A stretch of 64,000 bases of DNA from Methylobacterium pseudosasicola (GTDB lineage: Bacteria; Pseudomonadota; Alphaproteobacteria; Rhizobiales; Beijerinckiaceae): contig NZ_FOTK01000003.1 in NCBI RefSeq assembly GCF_900114535.1, positions 124,001 through 188,000 on the forward strand, in the 5' to 3' direction. Positions within the stretch are counted from its first letter, which is position 1. Each line of letters starts with the position of its first letter. The notes beneath the pieces are model-generated. The model was not told the origin of the DNA and searched no databases. It saw nothing but the letters and a program-made list of their open reading frames with translations. Made by a program: the position numbers and the translations under genes. Below, in pieces: positions 47,554 to 55,524 of this stretch.

Positions 47554-48051
47554 ATGAATAAACTTATAAATAGATACTTTGCCGCGAAAGTCGTGATGAC
47601 GATTTTCATTTTACCAATGACAGCATGCAATAGCACCAATTCCATCCACTCCATGGCCGCCGCCGCAGTAAATATTATAGAAGTTACTCGACTTTCTCCA
47701 TATCGTAAAATAGAATATCAGTGGAGAGGGAAATCAATCGTCGAATTTCAGAATCGATATGGACCGCCGACGAGCCAGAGCGAGGACGGGGACCCGATCT
47801 GGAGAAAGACAATCACCGCGCATATCGCTGGACATGATGAGTCAAGCTATACTGGACCCGCGGGGTTCCGAGTTACAAATATATGGTTCGTTCCGGCTCA
47901 CGATGCGCAAGTAAATTGCTCAGTGAAGATAAAAATCCAAGAAAATTCGATTTCTTTATTAGAAACGACAGAAGATTTCGCCATCATGCTTGATAATGCC
48001 CCATTTATTCACGGGCAGGAGTCGGCGTGTCAAAGAATTTTTGGTTTCTGA
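47554..48051 (+). CDS. Predicted lipoprotein of unknown function
   Basis: A 165-residue product with an N-terminal hydrophobic segment (VVMTIFILPMTAC) and Cys25 in a lipobox-like context, suggesting an outer- or inner-membrane lipoprotein. The mature part has a RYGPPTSQSEDGDPIWRKT stretch and VTNIWFVPAHDAQVNCSVKI, resembling small lipoproteins whose mature part begins with a BamE/SmpA-like 'yG.P' turn, but I cannot assign a family. Codon use (many A/T third positions, AAT, ATA, AGA) is unlike all neighbours, a sign of recent transfer. No partner gene is nearby. Confidence 0.65.
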   Translation: MNKLINRYFAAKVVMTIFILPMTACNSTNSIHSMAAAAVNIIEVTRLSPYRKIEYQWRGKSIVEFQNRYGPPTSQSEDGDPIWRKTITAHIAGHDESSYTGPAGFRVTNIWFVPAHDAQVNCSVKIKIQENSISLLETTEDFAIMLDNAPFIHGQESACQRIFGF

Positions 48052-48183
48052 TGGATTGATGTGCAGCGATGCAGATGATTTTTTCGCTCGACATCGAAGC
48101 GCACTCGGATTGGGTGGAAGAACGTCCGAAGAACAGGCGTTCTGTGAGGCGCCTTAACGACGCCGCACATCGGCATCTTGCGT

Positions 48184-49110
48184 TCACCGCCCCCAGCGCA
48201 GCACCAGCGCATCGTTGCGCCGGGCCAATTCGATCAGCGCGGCCCGCGTGTCCGGATGGAGCGGCTGGAGCGGCAGGCGGGCGGTCTCGTGGGCGATGAT
48301 GCCGCCCTCGGCCATCAGCGCCTTGCAGGCCAAGAGCCCGCATTGCCGGTTCTCGTGGTTGATCAGCGGCAGCCAGCGCGCATAGGCGTCGAGCGCCTCG
48401 CCCCGGCGGCCGGCCGCGTAGGCGTCGGTGATCTGGCGGATGCCGTCCGGATAGGCGCCGCCGGTCATCGCCCCGGTGGCGCCGGCATCGAAGTCGGCCA
48501 TCAGGGTGATCGCCTCCTCGCCGTCCCAGGGGCCGACCACCGCGTCGCCGCCGAGCGCGATCAGCTCGCGCAGCTTGCCCGCGGCTCCGGGGGTCTCGAT
48601 CTTGAAGTAGGAGACGTTTGCGATCTCCCGGGCCATGCGCGCGAGGAACGCGGCCGAGAGCGGCGTGCCCGCCACCGGCGCGTCCTGGATCATGATCGGG
48701 ATGGAGATCGCGTCCGAGACGCCGCGGAAGAAATCGTAGATGCCGAGCTCCGGCACCCGGATGGTGGCGCCGTGATAGGGCGGCATGACCATCACCATGG
48801 CGGCCCCGGCGTCTTGCGCCCGGCGCGAGCGCTCGGCGCAGACCTGCGTGGCGAAATGCGTGGTCGTCACGATCACCGGCACCCGGCCGGCCACGTGGTC
48901 GAGCACCGCGTGCATCACGGTCTCGCGCTCGGCGTCGGTGAGCACGAACTGCTCGGAAAAGTTCGCCAGGATGCAGATGCCGTGGCTGCCGGCGTCGATC
49001 ATGAAGTCGATCGCCCGGCGCTGCCCGTCGAGATCGAGGGCGCCCGCGGCGTCGAACACCGTGGGGGCGACCGGGAAGACGCCCCGGTAGGGCTGGGCTG
49101 GCAAGCTCAT
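48184..49110 (-). CDS. Dihydrodipicolinate synthase-family lyase, possibly keto-deoxy-sugar-acid dehydratase
   Basis: A 308-residue (beta/alpha)8 Schiff-base enzyme. Family features: GVFPVAPTVFDAAGALDLDG, the Tyr in MVMVMPPYHGATIRVP, IPIMIQDAPVAGTPLSAAFL, and the Schiff-base Lys in VSYFKIETPGAAGKLRELIA. QDAPVAGT and the YFKIE context resemble L-2-keto-3-deoxyarabonate dehydratase (pentose oxidation) more than DapA; I rate that as a guess. The ATG at 49110 has GGAGG at the right spacing. No sugar-acid genes are adjacent. Confidence 0.85.
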   Translation of the reverse strand: MSLPAQPYRGVFPVAPTVFDAAGALDLDGQRRAIDFMIDAGSHGICILANFSEQFVLTDAERETVMHAVLDHVAGRVPVIVTTTHFATQVCAERSRRAQDAGAAMVMVMPPYHGATIRVPELGIYDFFRGVSDAISIPIMIQDAPVAGTPLSAAFLARMAREIANVSYFKIETPGAAGKLRELIALGGDAVVGPWDGEEAITLMADFDAGATGAMTGGAYPDGIRQITDAYAAGRRGEALDAYARWLPLINHENRQCGLLACKALMAEGGIIAHETARLPLQPLHPDTRAALIELARRNDALVLRWGR

Positions 49111-49361
49111 GCGCGATCCTCCGCCGGGGCGGGCCGCACGCCCCGGCTCACAGGAATAGACCGGTCCGGGCCGGCTCCGGGGCCACGCGGCCACCCCGGA
49201 TCGGCGACACGCCGGCACTGTGCCGAAGGATCATCCGAGATCAACGCCCGTCCCGGCGCGGGCTCGACAAAAGCCGCGATGTGTTTGCGCGGTGCCGGCA
49301 CGGATGGCGCAAGCCTTACGCCATCAAGACAACCCGAAATGGGTGCAAGAAATATTATTCC

Positions 49362-49565
49362 CTACCAACAGCTTGAATGTTCGATCGACGCCAGATCATC
49401 CCCCGTCAATCCGAGATCGCGAAGCGGGGCCCAGCACTCGGAAAACATCAGCCGATCAACGCCTTGCCCCATTGACAGCTCAAGCTGCCGAGCCGGTCCA
49501 CCCCACGCGAAATGCTGGGCCTGTTCACGGGCCGGAAGAACCAATCCGCGGGAATCCCGCAGCAT
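49362..49565 (-). CDS. Possible small protein, 67 aa, unknown
   Basis: An open frame starting MLRDSRGLVLPAREQAQHFA and ending with SECWAPLRDLGLTGDDLASI plus a short tail. An AAGG lies nine bases before the ATG. The composition and codon pattern look coding, and DLGLTGDDLASI has the look of a helix-capping motif in small regulatory proteins, but I recognise no family. It lies on the same strand as, and 251 bp upstream of, the DHDPS-family gene. It could also be a decayed gene fragment. Confidence 0.35.
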   Translation of the reverse strand: MLRDSRGLVLPAREQAQHFAWGGPARQLELSMGQGVDRLMFSECWAPLRDLGLTGDDLASIEHSSCW

Positions 49566-49772
49566 CTTGGAAGACCTTGCTTTCCGGCGATGGACCCGCC
49601 CCGGGGCGGCGTAGGCGCCAACGGCCACGCTTGGTATAGGACCCTTGGTTTTGCGCCCTCGGTGACGACTCGGCGACGAGCCGCCCCGTTTTCCCGTCCC
49701 GACCCAGTCTTCGCGGCCTTCCGACAGGCGGTCCGGACGAGGTTCAAGACGATCGATCTGGAGTTCATCGTG

Positions 49773-50549
49773 ATGCGTAGTATTTCCGCCTCCTTCGCGG
49801 CCGTTCTCGCCGCAGCAGCGCTTTTCCTCGGCGCGCCGGCGCGGGCCGACGACCTCGACGCGATCCGGGCCGCCAAGACCCTGCGGATCGGCACCGAGGG
49901 GACCTACGCGCCGTTCAGCTTCCACGACGCCTCCGGGGCGCTGGTGGGCTTCGACGTGGAGATCGGCCGGAAGGTCGCCGAGAAGCTCGGCGTCGCGCCG
50001 CAATTCGTCGAGGGCAAATGGGACGGCCTGATCGCCGGGCTCGACGCCAAGCGCTACGACGTGGTGATCAATCAGGTCAGCATCACCCAGGAGCGCCAGG
50101 CGAAGTTCGACTTCTCCGAGCCCTATATCCGCTCCCGGGCCGTGGTGATCACTCGGGCCGATAATGCCGCGATCAAGTCCTTCGCCGACCTGAAGGGTAA
50201 GAAAGCCGCGCAGAGTCTGAGCAGCAACTTCGCGCAGCTGGCCAAGGAGGCCGGGGCCGAGCTGGTCGGCACGGACGGGTTCGACCAGTCGATCCAGCTG
50301 GTCGTCACCGGCCGCGCCGATGCCACCCTCAACGACAACGTGTCGTTCCTCGACTTCCACAAGAAGCAGCCGAACGCGCCGGTGAAGATCGTCGCCCAGA
50401 AGGACGACGCGGACGCCTCCGGCATCCTCCTGCGCAAGAACAACCCCGCCCTGAAGGCGGCGATCGACAAGGCGCTGGCTGAGATCAAGGCCGACGGCAG
50501 CTACGCGGCGATCGCGCAGACGTATTTTGGGGCTGACGTTTCAAAGTAG
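49773..50549 (+). CDS. Cystine/polar amino-acid ABC transporter, substrate-binding protein
   Basis: Periplasmic binding protein of 258 residues, with signal peptide SISASFAAVLAAAALFLGAP cut after ARA. The SBP_bac_3 fold shows LRIGTEGTYAPFSFHDASGA, LVGFDVEIGRKVAEKLGVAP, GLDAKRYDVVINQVSITQER and the end DGSYAAIAQTYFGADVSK. The FSEPYIRSRAVVITR and SLSSNFAQLAKEAGAELVG stretches resemble cystine-binding TcyJ/FliY proteins. The ATG at 49773 has GGAG nine bases upstream. The permease and ATPase follow after a 399-bp gap containing a palindromic repeat. Confidence 0.92.
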   Translation: MRSISASFAAVLAAAALFLGAPARADDLDAIRAAKTLRIGTEGTYAPFSFHDASGALVGFDVEIGRKVAEKLGVAPQFVEGKWDGLIAGLDAKRYDVVINQVSITQERQAKFDFSEPYIRSRAVVITRADNAAIKSFADLKGKKAAQSLSSNFAQLAKEAGAELVGTDGFDQSIQLVVTGRADATLNDNVSFLDFHKKQPNAPVKIVAQKDDADASGILLRKNNPALKAAIDKALAEIKADGSYAAIAQTYFGADVSK

Positions 50550-50648
50550 GCGGGTCTTCGCCTGAAGGCAGCGGCTGAACACGCGCGCCATCCATAAAGG
50601 CGACCGGATTTACACGTTGCATTCGGCAGCAAGCACCGGAAACACCAC

Positions 50649-50770
50649 GCGTTTTCCCCTCCCCCTTGTGGGGAAGGGCCAGGGGTGGGGGTGGTGCAGG
50701 ATCGAGCGCCGCGGTGCCTTCTGAACCACCCCCACCTCCAACTCCTCCCCACAAGGGGGAGGAGAGCGCG
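50649..50770. repeat. Long palindromic intergenic repeat, family II, copy B (inverted)
   Basis: The reverse complement matches the copy at 38857-38977 closely, including GGAGTTGGAGGTGGGGGTGG and TCAGAAGGCACCG. It lies between the binding-protein gene and the permease gene, so within a probable operon the RNA could form a hairpin that lowers expression of the downstream genes relative to the binding protein. The rest of the 399-bp gap (50550-50648, 50771-50948) shows nothing else. Confidence 0.88.
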
Positions 50771-50948
50771 TCGCGCCGTGCGTGAGTCCGTTCTCTATGC
50801 GGGGTGAGGAAGCGCCCGTGGCATCGCCGGACCGGGCGCCCTTTCGCACCACGGCCTATCCCCAACCAGCCCAGCCAAAAATCCCCCGCGCGATCCGCGT
50901 CGCAAAGCCGTATAGACCGTCGCCCGATCTCGCAGGAAACACCGTCCC

Positions 50949-51629
50949 GTGCCGCACTGGCTCGACCTCATGCTCCAGTCGCTCGGGCCGCTGCTCGAAG
51001 CCTGTCTCCGGTTCACGATACCGCTGACGCTGATCGCCTTCGTGCTCGGGCTGAGCCTCGCCCTGGTGATCGCCCTCACGCGCCTGTTCGGGCCACGGCC
51101 GCTGGCGGCTCTGGCCTGGACCTATGTCTGGATCTTTCGCGGCACGCCGCTCCTCGTCCAGCTGTTCGTGATCTTCTACGGCCTGCCGAGCGTCGGCATC
51201 CTGATCGATGCGTTCCCGGCGGCGGTGATCGGCTTCACCCTGAATATCGGCGCCTACGCGTCCGAGATCGTGCGCGCCGCGATCGCGTCGATCCCGAAGG
51301 GGCAGTGGGAGGCTGCCTACGCCACCGGCATGACCCCGGCCCAGGCCATGCGCCGCACGATCCTGCCCCAGGCGGCCCGGGTGGCGGTGCCGTCCCTGTC
51401 CAACACCTTCATCGCCCTGGTAAAGGACACCTCGCTCGCCGCCGCCATCACGGTGCCGGAGATGTTCCAGGCGGCCCAGCGCATCGTCGCGGTGACCTAC
51501 GAGCCGCTGATCCTCTATGTCGAGGCGGCGCTCATCTACCTCGTGCTGTGCTCCGTCCTGTCCTGGCTCCAGAGCGGGCTGGAGCGGCGCCTCGGGCGCT
51601 ACGGCGGCTACCTGGAGGCCCGGGCATGA
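50949..51629 (+). CDS. Amino-acid ABC transporter permease
   Basis: A 226-residue membrane subunit with five predicted helices, e.g. LRFTIPLTLIAFVLGLSLAL and YVWIFRGTPLLVQLFVIFYG (RGTPLL is the HisM-type signature). The EAA loop that docks the ATPase is WEAAYATGMTPAQAMRRTIL. GTG start at 50949 with AGGA about ten bases upstream. Its stop overlaps the ATPase start (ATGA). Function: imports cystine or another polar amino acid together with the neighbouring binding protein and ATPase. Confidence 0.93.
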   Translation: MPHWLDLMLQSLGPLLEACLRFTIPLTLIAFVLGLSLALVIALTRLFGPRPLAALAWTYVWIFRGTPLLVQLFVIFYGLPSVGILIDAFPAAVIGFTLNIGAYASEIVRAAIASIPKGQWEAAYATGMTPAQAMRRTILPQAARVAVPSLSNTFIALVKDTSLAAAITVPEMFQAAQRIVAVTYEPLILYVEAALIYLVLCSVLSWLQSGLERRLGRYGGYLEARA

Positions 51630-52381
51630 TCGCCCTCCAGAAGATCGAGAAGCGGTTCGGCGACACCCCGATCCTGCGCGGCATCGACCTGACGGTGCAT
51701 GAGGGGAAGGTCACAGCGCTGATCGGCCCGTCGGGCTCCGGCAAATCGACCCTGCTGCGCTGCGTGAACCTGCTGGAGATCCCGCAGGCCGGCACCCTGG
51801 TGTTGGGCGACCAGCGCCTCGACTTCCGGCCCGGCGCGCCGCCGCCCCGGCGGGACGTGCTCGCGGTGCGCCGCCAGACCGGCATGGTGTTCCAGAATTT
51901 TCAGCTTTTCCCCCACCGCACGGTGATCGAGAACATCACCGAGGGGCTGATCACCGTGGGCCAATGGCCCAAGGAGGCGGCCCGGGTCCGGGCGCTGGAG
52001 CTGCTGGAGCGGGTCGGCCTCGCCCACAAGGCCGAGGCGTGGCCGGCGAGCCTCTCCGGCGGCCAGCAGCAGCGGGTGGCGATCGCCCGGGCGCTGGCCC
52101 CCTCCCCGCGCCTGCTGCTCTGCGACGAGCCGACCTCGGCGCTCGATCCCGAACTCGCCGCCGAGGTGGTGGACGTGCTGGCCGGCCTCGCCCGCGAGGG
52201 CATGACCATGCTGATGGCGACCCACGACCTGCGCCTCGCCCGCCGGGTCGCCGACGCGGTGGTCTTCCTCGACGGCGGCACCTTCGTGGAGCAGGGCCCG
52301 CCCGCCGAGCTGTTCGCCCGGCCCACGGATCCGCGCACCCGCCGCTTCGTCCAGACGCTGCTCGGCGAGGTCGGCGCCTGA
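51626..52381 (+). CDS. Amino-acid ABC transporter ATP-binding protein
   Basis: A 251-residue ATPase: ALIGPSGSGKSTLLRCVNLL (Walker A), VFQNFQLFPHRTVIENI (Q loop), SLSGGQQQRVAIARAL (signature), RLLLCDEPTSALDP (Walker B) and MATHDLRLAR (H loop). Close to the GlnQ/TcyN type. The GAPPPRRDVLAVRRQTG insertion is typical of cystine importers. Overlaps the permease gene by four bases. Last gene of the ABC importer operon. Confidence 0.95.
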   Translation: MIALQKIEKRFGDTPILRGIDLTVHEGKVTALIGPSGSGKSTLLRCVNLLEIPQAGTLVLGDQRLDFRPGAPPPRRDVLAVRRQTGMVFQNFQLFPHRTVIENITEGLITVGQWPKEAARVRALELLERVGLAHKAEAWPASLSGGQQQRVAIARALAPSPRLLLCDEPTSALDPELAAEVVDVLAGLAREGMTMLMATHDLRLARRVADAVVFLDGGTFVEQGPPAELFARPTDPRTRRFVQTLLGEVGA

Positions 52382-52384
52382 GGA

Positions 52385-52540
52385 TCAGCCGGAGAGGCAG
52401 CGCAGGCTCAGCAGGTCGTCGAGGGTGAGCGCGGTGCCGAAGACCAGGGGCCGCCAGGCCGGCATCGTCGCCAGGACCAGAGCCGCGCCGAGGACGAGCC
52501 AGGGGACGAACGCCGGCAGGGCGGTACGCTGAAGCCTCAC
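52385..52540 (-). CDS. Small membrane protein coupled to DUF2243 gene
   Basis: A 51-residue product starting at GTG 52540, VRLQRTALPAFVPWLVLGAA, with one long hydrophobic helix and a C-terminal TLDDLLSLRCLSG. The GTG overlaps the stop of the DUF2243 gene (GTGA), so translation would be coupled. No family is known to me. It is convergent with the ATPase gene, with only 3 bp between stops. Confidence 0.55.
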   Translation of the reverse strand: MRLQRTALPAFVPWLVLGAALVLATMPAWRPLVFGTALTLDDLLSLRCLSG

Positions 52541-53028
52541 GCCGCCCGCTCCCGGCGGCCGGCCCGGACCAGCAGCCAGCCCACGATCAGCATGGCGAGG
52601 CCCCAGAGCAGGAAGCCGAGATCCCAGACGATCCACTGATCCCGGGGCATCGCCTCGTTGACGTGGTGCACGCCGAGGATCTGGTGGTCGATCATGCCCT
52701 CGACACTGTTGAACAGGCCCCAGCCCAACAACAGCGAGCCGGCCAGCAGCTTGTTCGACCAGGACAGGTGCCCGCGATGCGCGGCACGCCAGAGGATGAA
52801 CAGCCCGAGCACCACGAACACGTAGGTGGCGCTGTGGAAGATCCCGTCCCAGCGGGTGTTCAGCTCGAGATTGGCGATGGACTCGATCGGGTACCAGCTG
52901 CTCAGCATGTGGTGCCATTGCAGGATCTGGTGCAGCACGATCCCGTCGAAGAACCCGCCGAGCCCCAGCCCGAACAGGATGCCGGCGCTGAGCGGGAACG
53001 CCCGGGTCTCGGATGCGGCCGTTCTCAT
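52537..53028 (-). CDS. DUF2243 membrane protein
   Basis: A 163-residue integral membrane protein with four predicted helices. Characteristic motifs are GGFFDGIVLHQILQWHHMLS, DGIFHSATYVFVVLGLFILW, LGWGLFNSVEGMIDHQILGV and HHVNEAMP. The many histidines suggest metal or haem contact, and DUF2243 proteins often lie near cytochrome oxidase assembly genes, but no oxidase is adjacent here. The ATG at 53028 has GGGAG seven bases upstream; the frame upstream reads through the inverted repeat at 53077 and is an artefact. Confidence 0.9.
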   Translation of the reverse strand: MRTAASETRAFPLSAGILFGLGLGGFFDGIVLHQILQWHHMLSSWYPIESIANLELNTRWDGIFHSATYVFVVLGLFILWRAAHRGHLSWSNKLLAGSLLLGWGLFNSVEGMIDHQILGVHHVNEAMPRDQWIVWDLGFLLWGLAMLIVGWLLVRAGRRERAA

Positions 53029-53076
53029 GGCGATCTCCCGGAGCGGGGATGGGACAACGGCGCCTGTTTCATAACC

Positions 53077-53168
53077 CGTCCTTGCGAGCGCAGCGAAGCA
53101 ACCCAGAGCGGCGCGCGATCTCCGAGCGTAGCGTATCCCTCGGTTGCTTCGCTGCGCTCGCAATGACG
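53077..53168. repeat. Long inverted repeat, family III
   Basis: Two 27-bp arms, CGTCCTTGCGAGCGCAGCGA... at 53077-53103 and its reverse complement at 53142-53168 with one mismatch, flank a 38-nt centre that contains its own small GC-rich inverted segment. Similar 'TTGCGAGCGCAGCGAAGCAA' repeats are widespread in alphaproteobacterial genomes. It separates the DUF2243 and OPT transporter genes and can form a stable hairpin. Confidence 0.85.
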
Positions 53169-53206
53169 ATGCGGTTCATGAAGCAACGCATGAGCGCGCA
53201 GCGGTC

Positions 53207-55195
53207 TCACACGCGCGCTTCCGCATCCACCGCAGACACCAGCCAAAAATAAACCCCCAGCCCCCCAAGAAACACCGCCAGCCCGAGCCAGGTCGCCGTC
53301 GAGGCAAAGCCCGGCCCGGCGATGGCGAGCGCGCCGCTGTGCCCGGCCATCAGGTCGGCGCCGGCCAGGAGCACGCCGACGCAGCTCTCGCCGACGAGGA
53401 AGCCCGAGGCCAGGAGCACGCCGCGGCGGCGGGCGGAGCCGAGGACCGACTCCCGCTCGGGCCCCGGGACCCGGGCGCGCAGCCGGCGCTCGGCGAGCCA
53501 GCCGAGGATGCCGCCGAGCGCGATGGTCATCTCCACTGACAGCGGCAGGTACATGCCGATCCCGACGGTGAGCGCCGGGAAGGTCAGGTCGCGCCGCCGC
53601 AGCCACGCCTCGACCGCCACCAGCACCACGCCGAGCCCGGCGCCGATCAGCACCATCATCCAGGGCAGTTCGCCTTGCGTGATGCCCTTGGCGATCTGGG
53701 TCATCAGGGCGGCCTGGGGCGCCGCCATGGCGCTTCCCGGGTCGAGCCCCTCGCGCGAGGGCGCGCCGACGAAACCGTAGGCTTGGTAGAGCAGCTCCAG
53801 CAGCGGCGCGATCACCAGCGCGCCGACCCCGACCCCGATGATCAGCGCGACCTGCTGGTGCCAGGGTGTGGCACCCACCACCTGCCCGGTCTTGAGGTCC
53901 TGCAGGTTGTCGTTGGCGATCGAGGCCGTGGTGATGATCACCGCGGTGAGGAGGAGCGCCATGGCGGTGACGAACCGTTCGCCGTCCGGCCCGCCGACCT
54001 GGCCGAGGAGCAACGGCAGGAGCAGCGCCGTCGCCATGGTGGTGAGGATGCCGACTCCCGAGATCGGGCTCGACGAGGAGCCGAGCAGCCCGGCGAGGTA
54101 ACCGCAGGCGGCGGCCATCAGGAAGCCGAACAGCACCGTAAACAGGGTCGCGGCGAGCGCCAGCACGGTCAGGGTCCTGCCGAGCCCGGCCGGCCCGGCG
54201 AAGGCGCCGAACAGCAGCGCCAGCGGCACGCACAGGGCGAGCGCCCCGGCCCCGACCCAGGCGATCGGCAGGTCCCGCTCCTCGCGCGGGTGATCGGAGC
54301 CCAGGCTGCTGCCGGTGCTCGACAGGGCGGTGCGGATGCTGGCCGCGATCGGCCGGGCGAGGGACGCCACCGTCCAGAGGCCGCCCACCGCGATGATGCC
54401 GGCCCCCATCAGCCGCACCTGCTCGGACCAGACCGCCTCGGCGGCCTGCCCGGCGGTCTTGCCCGCATCGGGCGCGAGGGCGGTGAGCACGGGCACCGCG
54501 ATCCCCCAGGCGATCACGACGCCGGTGAGCAGGGCGAGGCAGGCGCCGATGCCGACCAGGTAGCCGACACCGACCAGCGCCAGGGAAAAGCCGGTGCCGG
54601 TGCGGAAGGCGGCGCCGCCGAGGCTGATCGCGCCGGATAGCCCGTCGCCCAGAACCTTGAGGCCGGTGGTGGCGAACCCGATCGCTCCGGCGAGTCCGGC
54701 CGCCGCCAGCAAGTCGCGCAGGCCGTGGCCCCCAGCCTCCTCCTGACCGGTCTTCAGGACCTCGGCGGCGGCGACGCCCTCGGGATAGGGAAGGTCGCTG
54801 CCCGAGACCAGCGCCCGGCGCAGGGGGATCGAGAAGGCCACGCCGAGCAGCCCGCCCAGCGCGCAGACCGCCGTGGTCTGCCAGAACGGGAAGCCGTGCC
54901 AATGGCCGATCAGCACGAGGCCCGGCAGCGCCAGCACGACGTTGCACAGGGTGCCAGCCGCCGAGGCCTGGGTCTGGACGATGTTGTTCTCGAGGATGCC
55001 GGCCCCGCCCATCAGCCGGAACGCGCCCATCGAGATCATCGCGGCCGGGATCGAGGACGAGAACGTCATCCCGGTCTTCAGGCCCATGTAGAGATTGGCC
55101 GCCATGAACACGACCGTGATGGCCGCCCCGAGCACGATGCCGCGCAGGGTCAGTTCGGCCTGCTGGAATGCTGTTGTGGGATTGCGGGCGTCCAT
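53207..55195 (-). CDS. OPT-family oligopeptide/metal-chelate transporter
   Basis: A 662-residue inner-membrane transporter with about 14-16 predicted helices. Family features: AELTLRGIVLGAAITVVFMA, ANLYMGLKTGMTFSSSIPAA, ENNIVQTQASAAGTLCNVVL, GSDLPYPEGVAAAEVLK and TASIANDNLQDLKTGQVVGA. OPT carriers move oligopeptides or iron-siderophore conjugates by proton symport. The ATG at 55195 (MDARNPTT) fits the family start. It is divergent from the AraC gene across a region that holds a family I repeat. Confidence 0.93.
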   Translation of the reverse strand: MDARNPTTAFQQAELTLRGIVLGAAITVVFMAANLYMGLKTGMTFSSSIPAAMISMGAFRLMGGAGILENNIVQTQASAAGTLCNVVLALPGLVLIGHWHGFPFWQTTAVCALGGLLGVAFSIPLRRALVSGSDLPYPEGVAAAEVLKTGQEEAGGHGLRDLLAAAGLAGAIGFATTGLKVLGDGLSGAISLGGAAFRTGTGFSLALVGVGYLVGIGACLALLTGVVIAWGIAVPVLTALAPDAGKTAGQAAEAVWSEQVRLMGAGIIAVGGLWTVASLARPIAASIRTALSSTGSSLGSDHPREERDLPIAWVGAGALALCVPLALLFGAFAGPAGLGRTLTVLALAATLFTVLFGFLMAAACGYLAGLLGSSSSPISGVGILTTMATALLLPLLLGQVGGPDGERFVTAMALLLTAVIITTASIANDNLQDLKTGQVVGATPWHQQVALIIGVGVGALVIAPLLELLYQAYGFVGAPSREGLDPGSAMAAPQAALMTQIAKGITQGELPWMMVLIGAGLGVVLVAVEAWLRRRDLTFPALTVGIGMYLPLSVEMTIALGGILGWLAERRLRARVPGPERESVLGSARRRGVLLASGFLVGESCVGVLLAGADLMAGHSGALAIAGPGFASTATWLGLAVFLGGLGVYFWLVSAVDAEARV

Positions 55196-55302
55196 CCTGC
55201 CCCCGTGATGTCGTCTCGCAAACCGCACGGGTCGCGAAAGCTATCCCGCCTGCGGCGTTGCGACGGGTTCGGGGTGTTCTGACCGACGTGGATTCCACGC
55301 TT

Positions 55303-55415
55303 CCCTCATCCCGCGGTGCTGCGCAGCAGCTGCGAAGGCGCTCTCCAGGGATCGCGCGGCTGGCTGGAGGACTCCTTCGAGGCCTCCGCTGCGTTACGCC
55401 GCCTCAGGATGAGGG
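55303..55415. repeat. Long palindromic intergenic repeat, family I, copy D (inverted)
   Basis: CCCTCATCC through CCAGGGATCGCGCGGCTGGC to CCTCAGGATGAGGG. The central loop is the reverse complement of that in copies A and B, so this copy is inserted the other way round. It occupies a third of the 329-bp divergent gap between the OPT transporter and the AraC gene; 55416-55524 shows no other recognisable element. Confidence 0.88.
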
Positions 55416-55524
55416 CGAGAGGGGAACGACCGGTCGAAGAGGTTCTTATAGGGCTTGCGAAGCCGATCGTTTCTGCGATGGTCGCATCGGACACACAGAG
55501 CCAGATTATCTAGGTTGTCGACCC

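Noticed and set aside
49111..49772. Riboswitch upstream of the cystine-type importer
   Set aside because: I looked for SAM-II and other known folds in the leader but found no matching core; only the possible small gene remains.
38857..50770. CRISPR-like or insertion-sequence reading of the G/C-rich repeats
   Set aside because: Copies are single, dispersed and palindromic, without spacers, cas genes, or a transposase.
53029..53163. N-terminal extension of the DUF2243 protein
   Set aside because: The extra residues are translated from the family III repeat; the ATG at 53028 has the ribosome site.
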